A stretch of 64,000 bases of DNA from Palleronia aestuarii (GTDB lineage: Bacteria; Pseudomonadota; Alphaproteobacteria; Rhodobacterales; Rhodobacteraceae): assembly GCF_003253995.1 (NCBI RefSeq), contig NZ_QKZL01000005.1, forward strand, positions 62,001 to 126,000, given 5' to 3'. Below are positions 8,807 through 17,000 of the stretch, in pieces. Below the pieces are notes generated by a model that saw only the letters and a program-made list of their open reading frames with translations, made no database searches and was not told the origin of the DNA. Each line of letters begins with the position of its first letter. Position 1 is the stretch's first letter. Position numbers and translations under genes: made by a program.

Positions 8807-10347
8807 TCTGCGGCCTCCCTCTGGGATGCGGGCTGGAAATCCTCGGGGAAGTGACGCAGCGCGCTCATCACCGGATAGGGCGTGAAGCCGCCGAGGGCAC
8901 AGAGCGAGCCGGCGGTCATCGTGTCGCAAAGATCGGTCAGAAGCTCTTTCGCGGCGGCGTCTCCGGCGCGGATGCGGTCGATCGTCTCGACGCCCCGGAC
9001 GGCTCCGATGCGGCAGGGCGTGCACTTGCCGCAGCTTTCTATGGCGCAGAATTCCATCGCGAAGCGGGCCATCTCGCCCATGTCGACGCTGTCGTCGAAG
9101 ACGACGATCCCGGCATGGCCGATGAGCCCGCTCTTCGACGAAAAATCCTCGTATCCGAAGGGCGTGTCGAACAGCGCGCGCGGGAAGTAGGCGCCGAGCG
9201 GTCCGCCCACCTGCACGGCCCGCACCGGCCGACCGGAGGCGGTGCCGCCGCCGATCTTGTCCACGATCTCGCCGAGCGTCATGCCGAAGGCGATCTCGAA
9301 GAGACCGCCGAACCGCACGTTGCCCGCGATCTGAAGCGGGATCGTGCCGAGCGACTTGCCGATCCCGTGGGCTGCGTAGGTCTTGCCGCCCTCGGCGAGG
9401 ATGCAGGGCACGGTCGCGAGGCTGACGACGTTGTTGACCACGGTGGGCCGACCCATGAACCCTTCGAGCGCCGGAAGCGGCGGCTTGGCGCGGACCACCC
9501 CGCGCTTGCCTTCGAGGCTGTTGAGAAGCGACGTCTCCTCGCCGCAGACATAGGCCCCCGCGCCCACCCGGATCTCCATGTCGAAGGCCTCGCCAGAGCC
9601 GAGGATGTCAGGCCCGAGCACGCCGTTCTCGCGCGCGATGGCCACGGCCGCCTCCATCACCCGGATCGCGTCGGGATATTCACTTCGCAGGTAGACATAG
9701 CCCTGCGTGGCCCCGGTCGCGAGCCCGGCGATGGCCATCCCCTCGATGAGGGTGAAGGGATCGCCCTCCATGACGATGCGGTCGGCGAAGGTGCCGCTGT
9801 CGCCCTCGTCGGCATTTGCGACGATGTACTTCCACGGCGCCTCCGCCCTCGCAACCGTGGTCCACTTGATCCCCGTGGGAAATCCCGCGCCGCCCCGTCC
9901 GCGCAGGCCCGAAGCCGTGACCTCGTCGAGGATCGCCTGCCTGCCCGAGGCCAGGGCGTTCCGCAGCCCCTTCAGTCCCCCGTGCGCCTCGTATTCGGCG
10001 AAGTCGAGCGGATCGATGACACCGCACCGCGCGAAGGTCAGGCGAGTCTGCAGCCGCATCCAGTCGATCTCGTCCACCGGTCCGAGCGCCTTGGGATGAC
10101 TTTCGGGATCGGCGAGGAGCGATGCGACCTCGTGCGGCTCGACGGGGCCGTAGGCGTGACGGATGCCGTCACGCTCCATCTCCACCAGGGGCTCGAGAAA
10201 GATCATCCCCCTCGTGCCGTTCCGCGTCAGCCGGATATCGGGTCCGATTTCGGCGGCGATGGCCTCGGCCACGGCATCGGCGCCGAGCGAGCGGGCGGCC
10301 ATGTCGCCCGGCACGAAGATCCGGGTGACGCCATCGAGTCCCGCCAT
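8803..10347 (-). CDS. fdsB: Formate dehydrogenase beta subunit (FMN, NAD-reducing) FdsB
   Basis: 514 residues. An N-terminal thioredoxin-like region of about 90 residues precedes a NuoF-type core. RGRGGAGFPTG (149-159) is the nucleotide-binding loop, GAGAYVCGEETSL is the second family motif, and the C-terminal [4Fe-4S] site is formed by ESCGKCTPCR plus a later Cys (SLCALGG). It takes electrons from the FdsA clusters and reduces NAD at FMN. The start codon overlaps the fdsG stop by one base (TGATG) and the stop overlaps fdsA (ATGA), so expression is tightly coupled. Confidence 0.96.
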   Translation of the reverse strand: MAGLDGVTRIFVPGDMAARSLGADAVAEAIAAEIGPDIRLTRNGTRGMIFLEPLVEMERDGIRHAYGPVEPHEVASLLADPESHPKALGPVDEIDWMRLQTRLTFARCGVIDPLDFAEYEAHGGLKGLRNALASGRQAILDEVTASGLRGRGGAGFPTGIKWTTVARAEAPWKYIVANADEGDSGTFADRIVMEGDPFTLIEGMAIAGLATGATQGYVYLRSEYPDAIRVMEAAVAIARENGVLGPDILGSGEAFDMEIRVGAGAYVCGEETSLLNSLEGKRGVVRAKPPLPALEGFMGRPTVVNNVVSLATVPCILAEGGKTYAAHGIGKSLGTIPLQIAGNVRFGGLFEIAFGMTLGEIVDKIGGGTASGRPVRAVQVGGPLGAYFPRALFDTPFGYEDFSSKSGLIGHAGIVVFDDSVDMGEMARFAMEFCAIESCGKCTPCRIGAVRGVETIDRIRAGDAAAKELLTDLCDTMTAGSLCALGGFTPYPVMSALRHFPEDFQPASQREAAE

Positions 10348-10820
10348 CAGCGCAACTCCGCCACGAGACCGGCGATCCGGTCGGCGTCGAGCCGTCCGGC
10401 CGGGCGGTCGTCTATCGTGGCGTTGGGACCGCTGGCGCAGAGGCCGAGGCAATAGACGGGCTCCAGCGTCACCCGGCCGTCCGCCGTGGTCTCGTTCCAA
10501 TCGAGGCCCAGGGCCTCGCGCACCCCCTCCTCCACCGCGCGACCGCCGCGGGCCTGGCAGGCTTCCGACCGGCAGACCCTCACGACATGCCGCCCCCGGG
10601 GCTCGGTATGGAAGTCGTGATAGAAGCTGACAACGCCATGCACCTCGGCCCGACCGATGTTCAATGCCTCCGCGATGGGCTGCATGGAAGCCTCCGGAAT
10701 GTGGCCGAACCGCGCCTGCACATCCTGCAGGATCGGCAGGAGCGGCCCTTCCCGGCCCGCGTGCATCGCGGCGATCTGAGCCACGGCCTCGGCGACCTCT
10801 GAGCCCGTCGGTGTCGTCAT
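10347..10820 (-). CDS. fdsG: Formate dehydrogenase gamma subunit (NuoE-like, [2Fe-2S]) FdsG
   Basis: 157 residues with the thioredoxin-like [2Fe-2S] fold of NuoE. The ligands are C83, C88, C124 and C128 (CRSEAC and CLGLC). AAGGGAGGTC lies just before ATG 10820. It is the promoter-proximal gene of fdsG-fdsB-fdsA-fdsD. The upstream 10821-10927 should carry the promoter, but no activator site is obvious to me. Confidence 0.95.
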   Translation of the reverse strand: MTTPTGSEVAEAVAQIAAMHAGREGPLLPILQDVQARFGHIPEASMQPIAEALNIGRAEVHGVVSFYHDFHTEPRGRHVVRVCRSEACQARGGRAVEEGVREALGLDWNETTADGRVTLEPVYCLGLCASGPNATIDDRPAGRLDADRIAGLVAELR

Positions 10821-10927
10821 CTGACCTCCCTTACGCCACGCGGCCCGCCTCCTCGCGAACCAGTGCGTGCTTCCGCGCGTGCAGTAGCGATTTTCACTTG
10901 CCTACCTAATCTACCGTGGCCCTTCGA

Positions 10928-11116
10928 TCACGTGAGAAGCGACTGTTCCGCGAACATTTCCGTCACGGTGTTCCACGCAAGCGGCATACCCTCGAAGGCC
11001 GGGTTGAGGGTGAAATTTACAGTTATTGGCGTCCCGAATTCACTGGTGGACTCCGTAACTTCCTCGAGTTGTTCGCGCGTCAATGGGCCGTGGTGCCTAG
11101 CTTGCGCAATCGACAT
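10928..11116 (-). CDS. Small hypothetical protein
   Basis: A 62-residue frame with ordinary amino-acid and codon use, in the otherwise empty stretch between the formate dehydrogenase promoter and the glycosyltransferase. No domain, signal peptide or membrane segment is recognised. The ribosome site is weak (CGGA close to the ATG). It could be a real small gene or a remnant. The rest of 10821-11163 shows no other feature I can name. Confidence 0.3.
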   Translation of the reverse strand: MSIAQARHHGPLTREQLEEVTESTSEFGTPITVNFTLNPAFEGMPLAWNTVTEMFAEQSLLT

Positions 11117-11163
11117 TCCGGAGGCGCGCCGTCATCGTTTCATGCTGAATTGCACGGACAGGA

Positions 11164-12753
11164 TCACTGCATCGCGCCGTTGCCATAATCCGCGACCCGC
11201 CAGATCGCGTAGGGCCGTCCCCGAAAATCGATCTCCTGGTGAAATGGCCAAGGGGGCATGTCGCGGTCTTTCCGACCGATGATCAGACCCTCCGGATGGT
11301 CCTCGATCCACTCCGACAGTACGGGCAACATCGAAACTTCGGTTATCGGTCGCGTGAGGCGTCCGGCAAAAGTGAACTCGGCCTGATATTCTTCGTCGTA
11401 GAGGGCAATGCCCTCCTCCTCCCGATCCGTCAGGATGTCCGCGATCCGATGGGCGTCGTATCTCGATCCGATCGCCGTCCCGCCTACGAGCACGTTCAGT
11501 CCGAGCACCAGCCCCAGCGTGGCGAACGCCGCGCCGATCGATCCGCCAAGGCGCGCCACGCCGAAAGCCACTCCGACGAGCGCTGTCGCGACTAGGACGA
11601 CTGCCCATGATGGTTGAAGCATGGTGCCGATCCGCCCCATGGGGACCATTCCGACAAGCCCGGCGAAGAGGAGCAGGCCGACGGCACCGACAACGAGGGC
11701 CGGCAACATTGCAGACGGTCGGACCGCGCGGGACAGACGGCCCACGACAAGTGCGACGGCGGGAAGTTCCGGAACGAGATAGTGGAGTTGCTTCCCGCTG
11801 ATGAGACTGAAACCGACGAATGCGGGCACGATCCATACGAGCGCGAGCCGGAGGCCGGGCTCCGACCAGCCGACGCTGCGGGCCTGATGCCAGAGCTTCG
11901 GCAGATAGGCCCAGGGGAAAAGGAGGATCGGCAGCAACGCGATGTAGAACCACCAGGGACGGGCATGGGCGAAGGATTCGGCCATGCGCCCCGCGCTTTG
12001 CCGCCAGAGGACGGCATCGAGCCAACCCGCGCCCGCCGCCAGCCCGGCCGGGACGACCCAGAGGGCGACGAGGGCTGCGCCCGTGGCAAGCGCGATCCCC
12101 GTACCTTCCAGTCCCGCGCGCCATCCGCGGGAATGCGCTGGCGCTGCCCACAGGGGCATGGCGAGCATCGCGGGCAGGACGTGGACGAGTATCACCGGCC
12201 CCTTCGTCAGCCCGCCCAATCCGAGTGCCAGTCCGGCCGCGACCCACCAGCGCCGTTGTCCGGTCCTCCCCGCGGTCAGGACGGCGAGCATGGTCAGCAA
12301 CGTGCAGAGCGCGAGAAGCGCGTCGAACATCGTGAGCTGGCCCGAGATGACGAAGACCGCGCTGCCCGCAAGCGCCCATCCGGCCCGACCCGCCGCGCCG
12401 GGATCGTCGGGCCAGAGCCGCGCGGCAAGACGGCCCGTCACCAGGATCGCGGCCGTGGCGGCTAACGGGCCGGCCATGCGCGCAGCGATCTCCGACACCC
12501 CCGTCACCTGCCAGATCGCGTGTATAAGCCAGAAGAGGAGTGGTGGCTTGTGGGTGTAGAGGGCGAAGTTCTTCGTCGGGACCAGCAGATCACCTCGGAA
12601 CCACATCTCCCAGGCGACGGAGAGATAGCGGGTCTCGTCGACCGGCAGGGCGGGACGCAGAAGGATGCCCGATACGGCGACGACGAGAAACGCCATCGCC
12701 GCGGGGAGCGCGCCCCATCGGGCGGTAGCGATCCCCCCGAACCCTTGTTGCAT
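11164..12753 (-). CDS. ArnT-like family 39/83 glycosyltransferase (membrane)
   Basis: About 529 residues with many hydrophobic helices. The N-terminal loop has the GT-C signature DETRYLSVAWEMW and HKPPLLFWL, as in ArnT and related polyprenyl-phosphate-sugar:lipid A transferases. These act at the periplasmic face and move a sugar from a lipid carrier to lipid A or another envelope acceptor. The start is uncertain: ATG 12753 is given, but GGAAGGGAG upstream would suit a TTG at 12759 or a GTG at 12765, and GTG 12792 is also in frame. It follows the sensor kinase gene by 80 bp, the same arrangement as PmrAB control of ArnT. Confidence 0.82.
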   Translation of the reverse strand: MQQGFGGIATARWGALPAAMAFLVVAVSGILLRPALPVDETRYLSVAWEMWFRGDLLVPTKNFALYTHKPPLLFWLIHAIWQVTGVSEIAARMAGPLAATAAILVTGRLAARLWPDDPGAAGRAGWALAGSAVFVISGQLTMFDALLALCTLLTMLAVLTAGRTGQRRWWVAAGLALGLGGLTKGPVILVHVLPAMLAMPLWAAPAHSRGWRAGLEGTGIALATGAALVALWVVPAGLAAGAGWLDAVLWRQSAGRMAESFAHARPWWFYIALLPILLFPWAYLPKLWHQARSVGWSEPGLRLALVWIVPAFVGFSLISGKQLHYLVPELPAVALVVGRLSRAVRPSAMLPALVVGAVGLLLFAGLVGMVPMGRIGTMLQPSWAVVLVATALVGVAFGVARLGGSIGAAFATLGLVLGLNVLVGGTAIGSRYDAHRIADILTDREEEGIALYDEEYQAEFTFAGRLTRPITEVSMLPVLSEWIEDHPEGLIIGRKDRDMPPWPFHQEIDFRGRPYAIWRVADYGNGAMQ

Positions 12754-12832
12754 CGACAAATCCACACGCTCCCTTCCATCGGTCGCGGGCACGGATTGGG
12801 CATGAAGCTTGCGCTCGGCTGACGCCGAGGGC

Positions 12833-14032
12833 TCAGCTTGTCGGGGTGGCCGGGAAGCGGAGCGCCACCAGCACGCGGTCCTCCGCGACGGAGCGGTCCA
12901 GCACGAGGCCGAGCTGGGTCGCGATGGTCTCCACGATGGTCAGCCCGAGTCCAGTGCCTTGCGACGCATGGCCCTTGTCGAACCGCCCCGACCGGAGCGC
13001 CGCGCCCTCCGCCGCGCGGTTCTCCACGGCGAGATGCGCGGCCCCCACGCGCACACGGACATTGCCGGTGCCGTGTTCGAGCGCATTCGCAACAAGGTTG
13101 CGCAGCAGGATCGCCAGCAGGTCGGCATCGCTTCGGACGGTTCGCCGCGGGACATCGCCATCGTCCAAGGCGATGGAGGTCGGAAACTCGGCAAGGACGT
13201 GGCGCGCGAGGGCGACAAGGTCCACCGGCTCGGATCGCGCAACGTCGCCTGCCTCGGCACGCGCGAGTTGCAGCAGCCGGTCGACAATTCGCGTCAGACG
13301 CTCGAGCGCACGGTCCACCTGCGCAACGGTCCCGTGGCCGTCGCGCAGCGCCGTCGTCTCCGCCCGCGCCGTGGCGAGCGGGGTACGCAACTCGTGCGCG
13401 GCATTGGCCGCGAAGGCGCGCTCGGCCATGTGCAGCCGGGCGATCCGCGCGAGGTAATCGTTCATGGAAAGCGCGACAGGCCGGAGTTCGCCCGGCAGAC
13501 CCTCGACGGAAAGCGGCGTGAGATCGACCGCGTCGCGCGTGGCAATGGACCTCGCGAGCCTGCGGGCAGGACCGAGTGCTGCGCGGACGGTCAGGATCAC
13601 GGTCAGCGCGACGATTAGAACGAGAGGGACCATCAATACGAGAAAAGCCCCCGCGCTCTCCCAGAATTCCTCTCGCCGGAACGCGGAGGATTGGCCGATC
13701 TCCACGGCGAGGCCATCCCTTTCGGCGCGGTGGACATGCCAGGAAAGCGTCGAGTGTCGAGCCGCGGCGTCGGCGGGCCAGGGCGCCGGCGCGGACGCTT
13801 CGTCGACCCACAGAACATCGCCTTCGCCGAGGGGGATCTCTTCGGCCGGAACACCTGCCCCGAGCAGGTCGAGGGCGTAGCCGGCGCGGGCCTCGAGCCC
13901 CTGATCCAGCAACTCGTCGATCTCATGGGCGAGCGACCAGAGGCCGAGCGCCATGGCGAGCGACCAGCCGGTGACGACGATGGCGAGGATGCGCCGGACC
14001 AGTCGCCCCGCGAGTGTCCAGCTTCCGGTCAT
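12833..14032 (-). CDS. Sensor histidine kinase, QseC/PmrB-like
   Basis: 399 residues. A transmembrane helix at about 12-35, a periplasmic loop to about 125, a second helix at about 127-150, then HAMP-like and HisKA with H213 (AAHELRTPLA). HATPase_c follows with an N box (NLVANALEHG) and G box (GTGLGLTIVE). It starts at ATG 14032, overlapping the stop of the response regulator gene (ATGA). The small periplasmic loop contains several acidic residues (EIPLGEGD, DEAS), compatible with cation or cationic-peptide sensing, but that is inference. Confidence 0.9.
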   Translation of the reverse strand: MTGSWTLAGRLVRRILAIVVTGWSLAMALGLWSLAHEIDELLDQGLEARAGYALDLLGAGVPAEEIPLGEGDVLWVDEASAPAPWPADAAARHSTLSWHVHRAERDGLAVEIGQSSAFRREEFWESAGAFLVLMVPLVLIVALTVILTVRAALGPARRLARSIATRDAVDLTPLSVEGLPGELRPVALSMNDYLARIARLHMAERAFAANAAHELRTPLATARAETTALRDGHGTVAQVDRALERLTRIVDRLLQLARAEAGDVARSEPVDLVALARHVLAEFPTSIALDDGDVPRRTVRSDADLLAILLRNLVANALEHGTGNVRVRVGAAHLAVENRAAEGAALRSGRFDKGHASQGTGLGLTIVETIATQLGLVLDRSVAEDRVLVALRFPATPTS

Positions 14033-14682
14033 GAAAGCGCGTATCCGAGGCCCCGCCTCGTCTCGATCAACTCGCGGCCGATCTTCGATCTCAGACGGGA
14101 GATATAGACTTCGACCGCGTTGCCCGCGATGTCGTCGTCGAAGGCGAAGAGCCGTTCCTCCAACGCCGTGCGGCTGAGTATCCGGCCGCGGGCGGAGACG
14201 AGCGCATCGAGTACCGCCCATTCGCGCGATGTGAGACGGATCTCGACATCCCCGCGGCGCACCCGCGCCCGCGCCCTGTCGATCACCAGCGGCCCGATCG
14301 CGATTTCGGAAGCCGCGAGCCCATCGGCCCGCCGGGCCACGGCACGCAGCCGTGCCTCCACCTCGTCGGGGTCGTACGGCTTCACCACGTAGTCGTCGGC
14401 ACCGGCGTCGAGCCCGGCGATGCGGTCGCTGATCTGGTCGTAGGCGGTTGCGATCACCACGGGCGTGCGGTCGCCCGACCGTCGGCGGGCACGCAGCAGA
14501 TCCAGCCCGGATCCGTCGGGAAGGCCCAGGTCGAGCAGAACCGAGGCATAATCCGCGACGTCCCAGGCAGCCTCCGCCTCGTCGCGCGTCGTGACATGAT
14601 CGACCGCATGGCCCGCGCGCCGGAGATGATCCGCAATCGCCGCGCCAAGATCGGCCGCATCCTCCACAAGAAGTATTCTCAT
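14029..14682 (-). CDS. OmpR-family response regulator, QseB/PmrA-like
   Basis: 217 residues. Receiver domain with D51 (LLDLGLPDGSG) and K101 (YVVKPYDP), then a winged-helix DNA-binding domain from about residue 125 (TSREWAVLDALV, VEVYISRLRSKIG). It is partnered with the kinase whose start it overlaps. A pair of heptamers in the divergent promoter upstream (14733-14750, period 11) is a plausible binding site, giving control both of this operon and of the plus-strand PepSY-b561-GT2-LAB_N genes. Confidence 0.93.
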   Translation of the reverse strand: MRILLVEDAADLGAAIADHLRRAGHAVDHVTTRDEAEAAWDVADYASVLLDLGLPDGSGLDLLRARRRSGDRTPVVIATAYDQISDRIAGLDAGADDYVVKPYDPDEVEARLRAVARRADGLAASEIAIGPLVIDRARARVRRGDVEIRLTSREWAVLDALVSARGRILSRTALEERLFAFDDDIAGNAVEVYISRLRSKIGRELIETRRGLGYALS

Positions 14683-14732
14683 GCCAGAGTTCTAGCGCAG
14701 CGCCGTCACCGGCCGCGAGAGAAATTGGTGCG

Positions 14733-14774
14733 GCGTAAGCGACGCGCAAGATTGGGGCGGGATACGGCCGTATC
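14733..14774. promoter_or_regulatory. Candidate regulator sites between divergent operons
   Basis: GCGTAAG (14733-14739) and GCGCAAG (14744-14750) are direct repeats with an 11-bp period, the spacing usual for OmpR-family dimers. Downstream, GATACGGCCGTATC (14761-14774) is a perfect 14-bp palindrome. Both lie in the 119 bp between the response regulator gene and the PepSY gene. Assignment to the neighbouring regulator is inference. Confidence 0.45.
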
Positions 14775-14801
14775 GCCATTGAGCTCGAGAGACCCCAGAC
14801 C

Positions 14802-15059
14802 ATGCGATCCGCCATCCTTGCCGTCCTTCTGACTGCCGCCGCCCTGCCCGCCCTGGCCGATGACATTTTCCATGTGGAAAAGGCGGATTGGCGTCCTGTC
14901 GAGGAACTTCAGACACAGCTTCAGGACCGCGGCTGGACCGTCTCCAACGTGAAGGAGGAGGACGGATGCTACGAGGTCTACGGACACGACGAGAGTGGAA
15001 AACGCGTCGAGATCTTCTTCGATCCCACCACTTTCGAGGAAATGGGCTCGGATGATTGA
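14802..15059 (+). CDS. Small secreted PepSY-domain protein
   Basis: 85 residues. A signal peptide (first 20 residues, ending ALADD) precedes a PepSY-like domain (EELQTQLQDRGWTVSNV, CYEVYGHDESGKRVEIFF). Such proteins sit in the periplasm, and similar ones are often linked to QseBC/PmrAB-type systems and to cytochrome b561. The stop overlaps the next gene by 8 bp. Confidence 0.85.
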   Translation: MRSAILAVLLTAAALPALADDIFHVEKADWRPVEELQTQLQDRGWTVSNVKEEDGCYEVYGHDESGKRVEIFFDPTTFEEMGSDD

Positions 15060-15603
15060 GCAGGCGGCCCAATCCACGGTCCGCGTCTGGGATCCGTTCG
15101 TACGGCTCTTCCACTGGGGCCAAGTCGCGCTGATCGGCGAGGCGTGGTTCACCGAGGACGGCCCGAAATGGCTGCACGAGGATGCGGGCTACGTGCTCGC
15201 CGCGCTGGTCGGTCTGCGGCTGGTCTGGGGATTCGTCGGCCCCCGGCGCGCCCGTTTCGCCAATTTCGTACGCGGGCCCGGGATGGTCCTGCGTCATGTC
15301 GCCGATCTCGCGCGGGGTCGGGAGCGGCGCTACCTCGGACACAATCCGGCTGGAGGCGCGATGATCGTCGCGCTCCTCGCAGCGATATCGGCCACGATCC
15401 TCACGGGCTGGCTGCAGACGACCGACATGTTCTGGGGCTCGAGCGCGATGGAGAGCATCCACGAGAGCGCGGCGATCTTCATCCTCGTTCTCGCCCTCTT
15501 CCACGTGGCCGGTGTCTTGCTCGGAAGCCTCCGCCACCGTGAGAACCTGGTCGGGGCGATGATCCACGGCTGCAAGCGCGTCGACGGAAGGAACGCATCG
15601 TGA
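15052..15603 (+). CDS. Cytochrome b561 family membrane protein
   Basis: 183 residues, four predicted helices. Heme-ligand histidines are in the right places: H in RLFHWG near residue 22, H in WLHEDAGY near 44, H in SIHESA and H in LFHVAG. ATG 15052 lies within the end of the PepSY gene, and the 3' end overlaps the GT2 gene. It transfers electrons across or within the inner membrane. Its role beside PepSY and lipid A genes is not clear. Confidence 0.88.
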   Translation: MIEQAAQSTVRVWDPFVRLFHWGQVALIGEAWFTEDGPKWLHEDAGYVLAALVGLRLVWGFVGPRRARFANFVRGPGMVLRHVADLARGRERRYLGHNPAGGAMIVALLAAISATILTGWLQTTDMFWGSSAMESIHESAAIFILVLALFHVAGVLLGSLRHRENLVGAMIHGCKRVDGRNAS

Positions 15604-16385
15604 GCCGCGCGGAAAACCTCGACCGGGTCGTCGTGACTGCCCTCGTCCCCGATCTGTCGATCGTGATCCCGGCCCGGAACGAGGCCGCGAATATCGGCCC
15701 GCTCATCGACGAGATTTCCGCGATCGACGGCTTGGGACTGATCGAGATCATTGTGGTCGACGATGGCGCGACCGACGGCACCGGGGATGTCGTCCGCGGC
15801 CGGATGTCCCTCGTGCCGGGACTGCGTCTCATCACCCACGAAGCCGTTCTGGGGCAATCCGCCGCGATCCGTACCGGCGTCGAAGCTGCCCGCGCGGCGA
15901 TGGTCGCGACGCTCGACGGCGACGGGCAGAACCCTCCGGGAGACCTGCCACGCGTCGTCGGTCCGCTCACCGGCGGGAGCGTCGACCTCGTCGCCGGTCA
16001 GCGCACGGCGCGGCACGACACATGGAGCCGGCGACTGGCTTCACGTCTCGCCAACGGGCTTCGCGCCGCCTGTCTCGACGATGGCACGCGCGATACCGGT
16101 TGCGGGCTGAAGGCGTTCCGGCGCGACGCGTATCTGCGCCTTCCCTACTTCGATCACATGCATCGATTCCTGCCGGCATTGTTCGCCAGGGAGGGGCTCG
16201 TGATCGAGCATGTCGGGGTCGGCCATCGTCCGCGACGCGGTGGCCGCTCGCATTACTCCAATGCCGGACGCGCCATCGCGGGCGCCGCCGACCTCCTGGG
16301 CGTGATGTGGTTGATCCACCGCAGCAAGGGCAGTCGCCGCCCGCGCCGCGTCACCGAGATCTCCGTTTCGCACCACGAGGTTTGA
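15600..16385 (+). CDS. Family 2 glycosyltransferase (ArnC/dolichol-phosphate-mannose-synthase type)
   Basis: 261 residues. GT-A fold with IVIPARNEAANI, the nucleotide-binding VVDDGATDGT and the metal/catalytic region TLDGDGQNPP. There is no long C-terminal membrane domain, only hydrophobicity near residues 230-245. It probably charges undecaprenyl phosphate with a sugar for the ArnT-like transferase. The GTG start overlaps the preceding stop (GTGA). Confidence 0.87.
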   Translation: MSRAENLDRVVVTALVPDLSIVIPARNEAANIGPLIDEISAIDGLGLIEIIVVDDGATDGTGDVVRGRMSLVPGLRLITHEAVLGQSAAIRTGVEAARAAMVATLDGDGQNPPGDLPRVVGPLTGGSVDLVAGQRTARHDTWSRRLASRLANGLRAACLDDGTRDTGCGLKAFRRDAYLRLPYFDHMHRFLPALFAREGLVIEHVGVGHRPRRGGRSHYSNAGRAIAGAADLLGVMWLIHRSKGSRRPRRVTEISVSHHEV

Positions 16386-16387
16386 GC

Positions 16388-16708
16388 ATGGACGTCTCGT
16401 CGGTCGGCGCACAGGACTGGCCCGACCTCGCCTGGCTCGCCGTGGGCTTCCTCGGCCAGTTCCTGTTCGCCGGGCGATTCATCGTCCAGTGGATCGCATC
16501 TGAACGGGTGCAGCGTTCCGTACTGCCGACGCTGTTCTGGTATTTCTCGATCTCCGGCGGAATGGTCCTGCTCGTCTATGCCATTCACCGCCAGGATCCG
16601 GTCTTCATCGTCGGGCAATCCCTGGGTCTCGCCATCTACGCCCGGAACCTGTGGTTCGTGCACAAGAGCAAAGGCGATCGCTCCGCCGGGCTTTCCAGCG
16701 AGGGGTAG
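16388..16708 (+). CDS. LAB_N domain membrane protein (lipid A biosynthesis N-terminal domain)
   Basis: 106 residues with three hydrophobic helices. The LAB_N signature is clear: GQFLFAGRFIVQWIASE, SVLPTLFWYFSISGG and the C-terminal GQSLGLAIYARNLWFV. Stand-alone LAB_N proteins accompany GT2 and ArnT-like genes in lipid A sugar modification loci. It starts 2 bp after the GT2 stop. Confidence 0.9.
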   Translation: MDVSSVGAQDWPDLAWLAVGFLGQFLFAGRFIVQWIASERVQRSVLPTLFWYFSISGGMVLLVYAIHRQDPVFIVGQSLGLAIYARNLWFVHKSKGDRSAGLSSEG

Positions 16709-16768
16709 ACTGACGATAATCCGTGGGGTCATTCCTCCGGCACGAACCGGACGTCGTGGAACACCTTA

Positions 16769-16918
16769 CTACCCCATATACGCTTTCTGTATCGCGGGGT
16801 CGTCGACAAGCTCGGCCGCGGGCCAGGAACGCACGATGCGCCCGTGATCGAGGACATGAGCCTGATCGGAGGCGGCGAGGGCCTCGCCGACGTTCTGCTC
16901 GACGAGGATCACGGTGAC
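16769..16918 (-). pseudogene. livF: Remnant of LivF (branched-chain amino acid ABC transporter ATPase), C-terminal 49 residues
   Basis: The minus frame reads VILVEQNVGEALAASDQAHV, then LDHGRIV and a C-terminal KAYMG before the stop, the standard LivF tail after the H-loop region. Homology ends abruptly near 16918. The Walker A, signature and Walker B parts are absent, and no other LIV genes are nearby. It is a decayed or recombined end, marking an old junction between the lipid A locus and the sugar-acid island. Confidence 0.8.
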
Positions 16919-17000
16919 ATCTTTCGTGTCCCGCGGCGAGATTTCATCCGATCCTGAGAACGGTTGGGGCATCTCAGCAACCCTTCGGCGTTCAAACGCA

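Noticed and set aside
8851-10455. 534-codon plus-strand frame opposite fdsB
   Set aside because: Antisense shadow of fdsB with no protein-like motif; G/C-biased third positions remove stops on the complementary strand.
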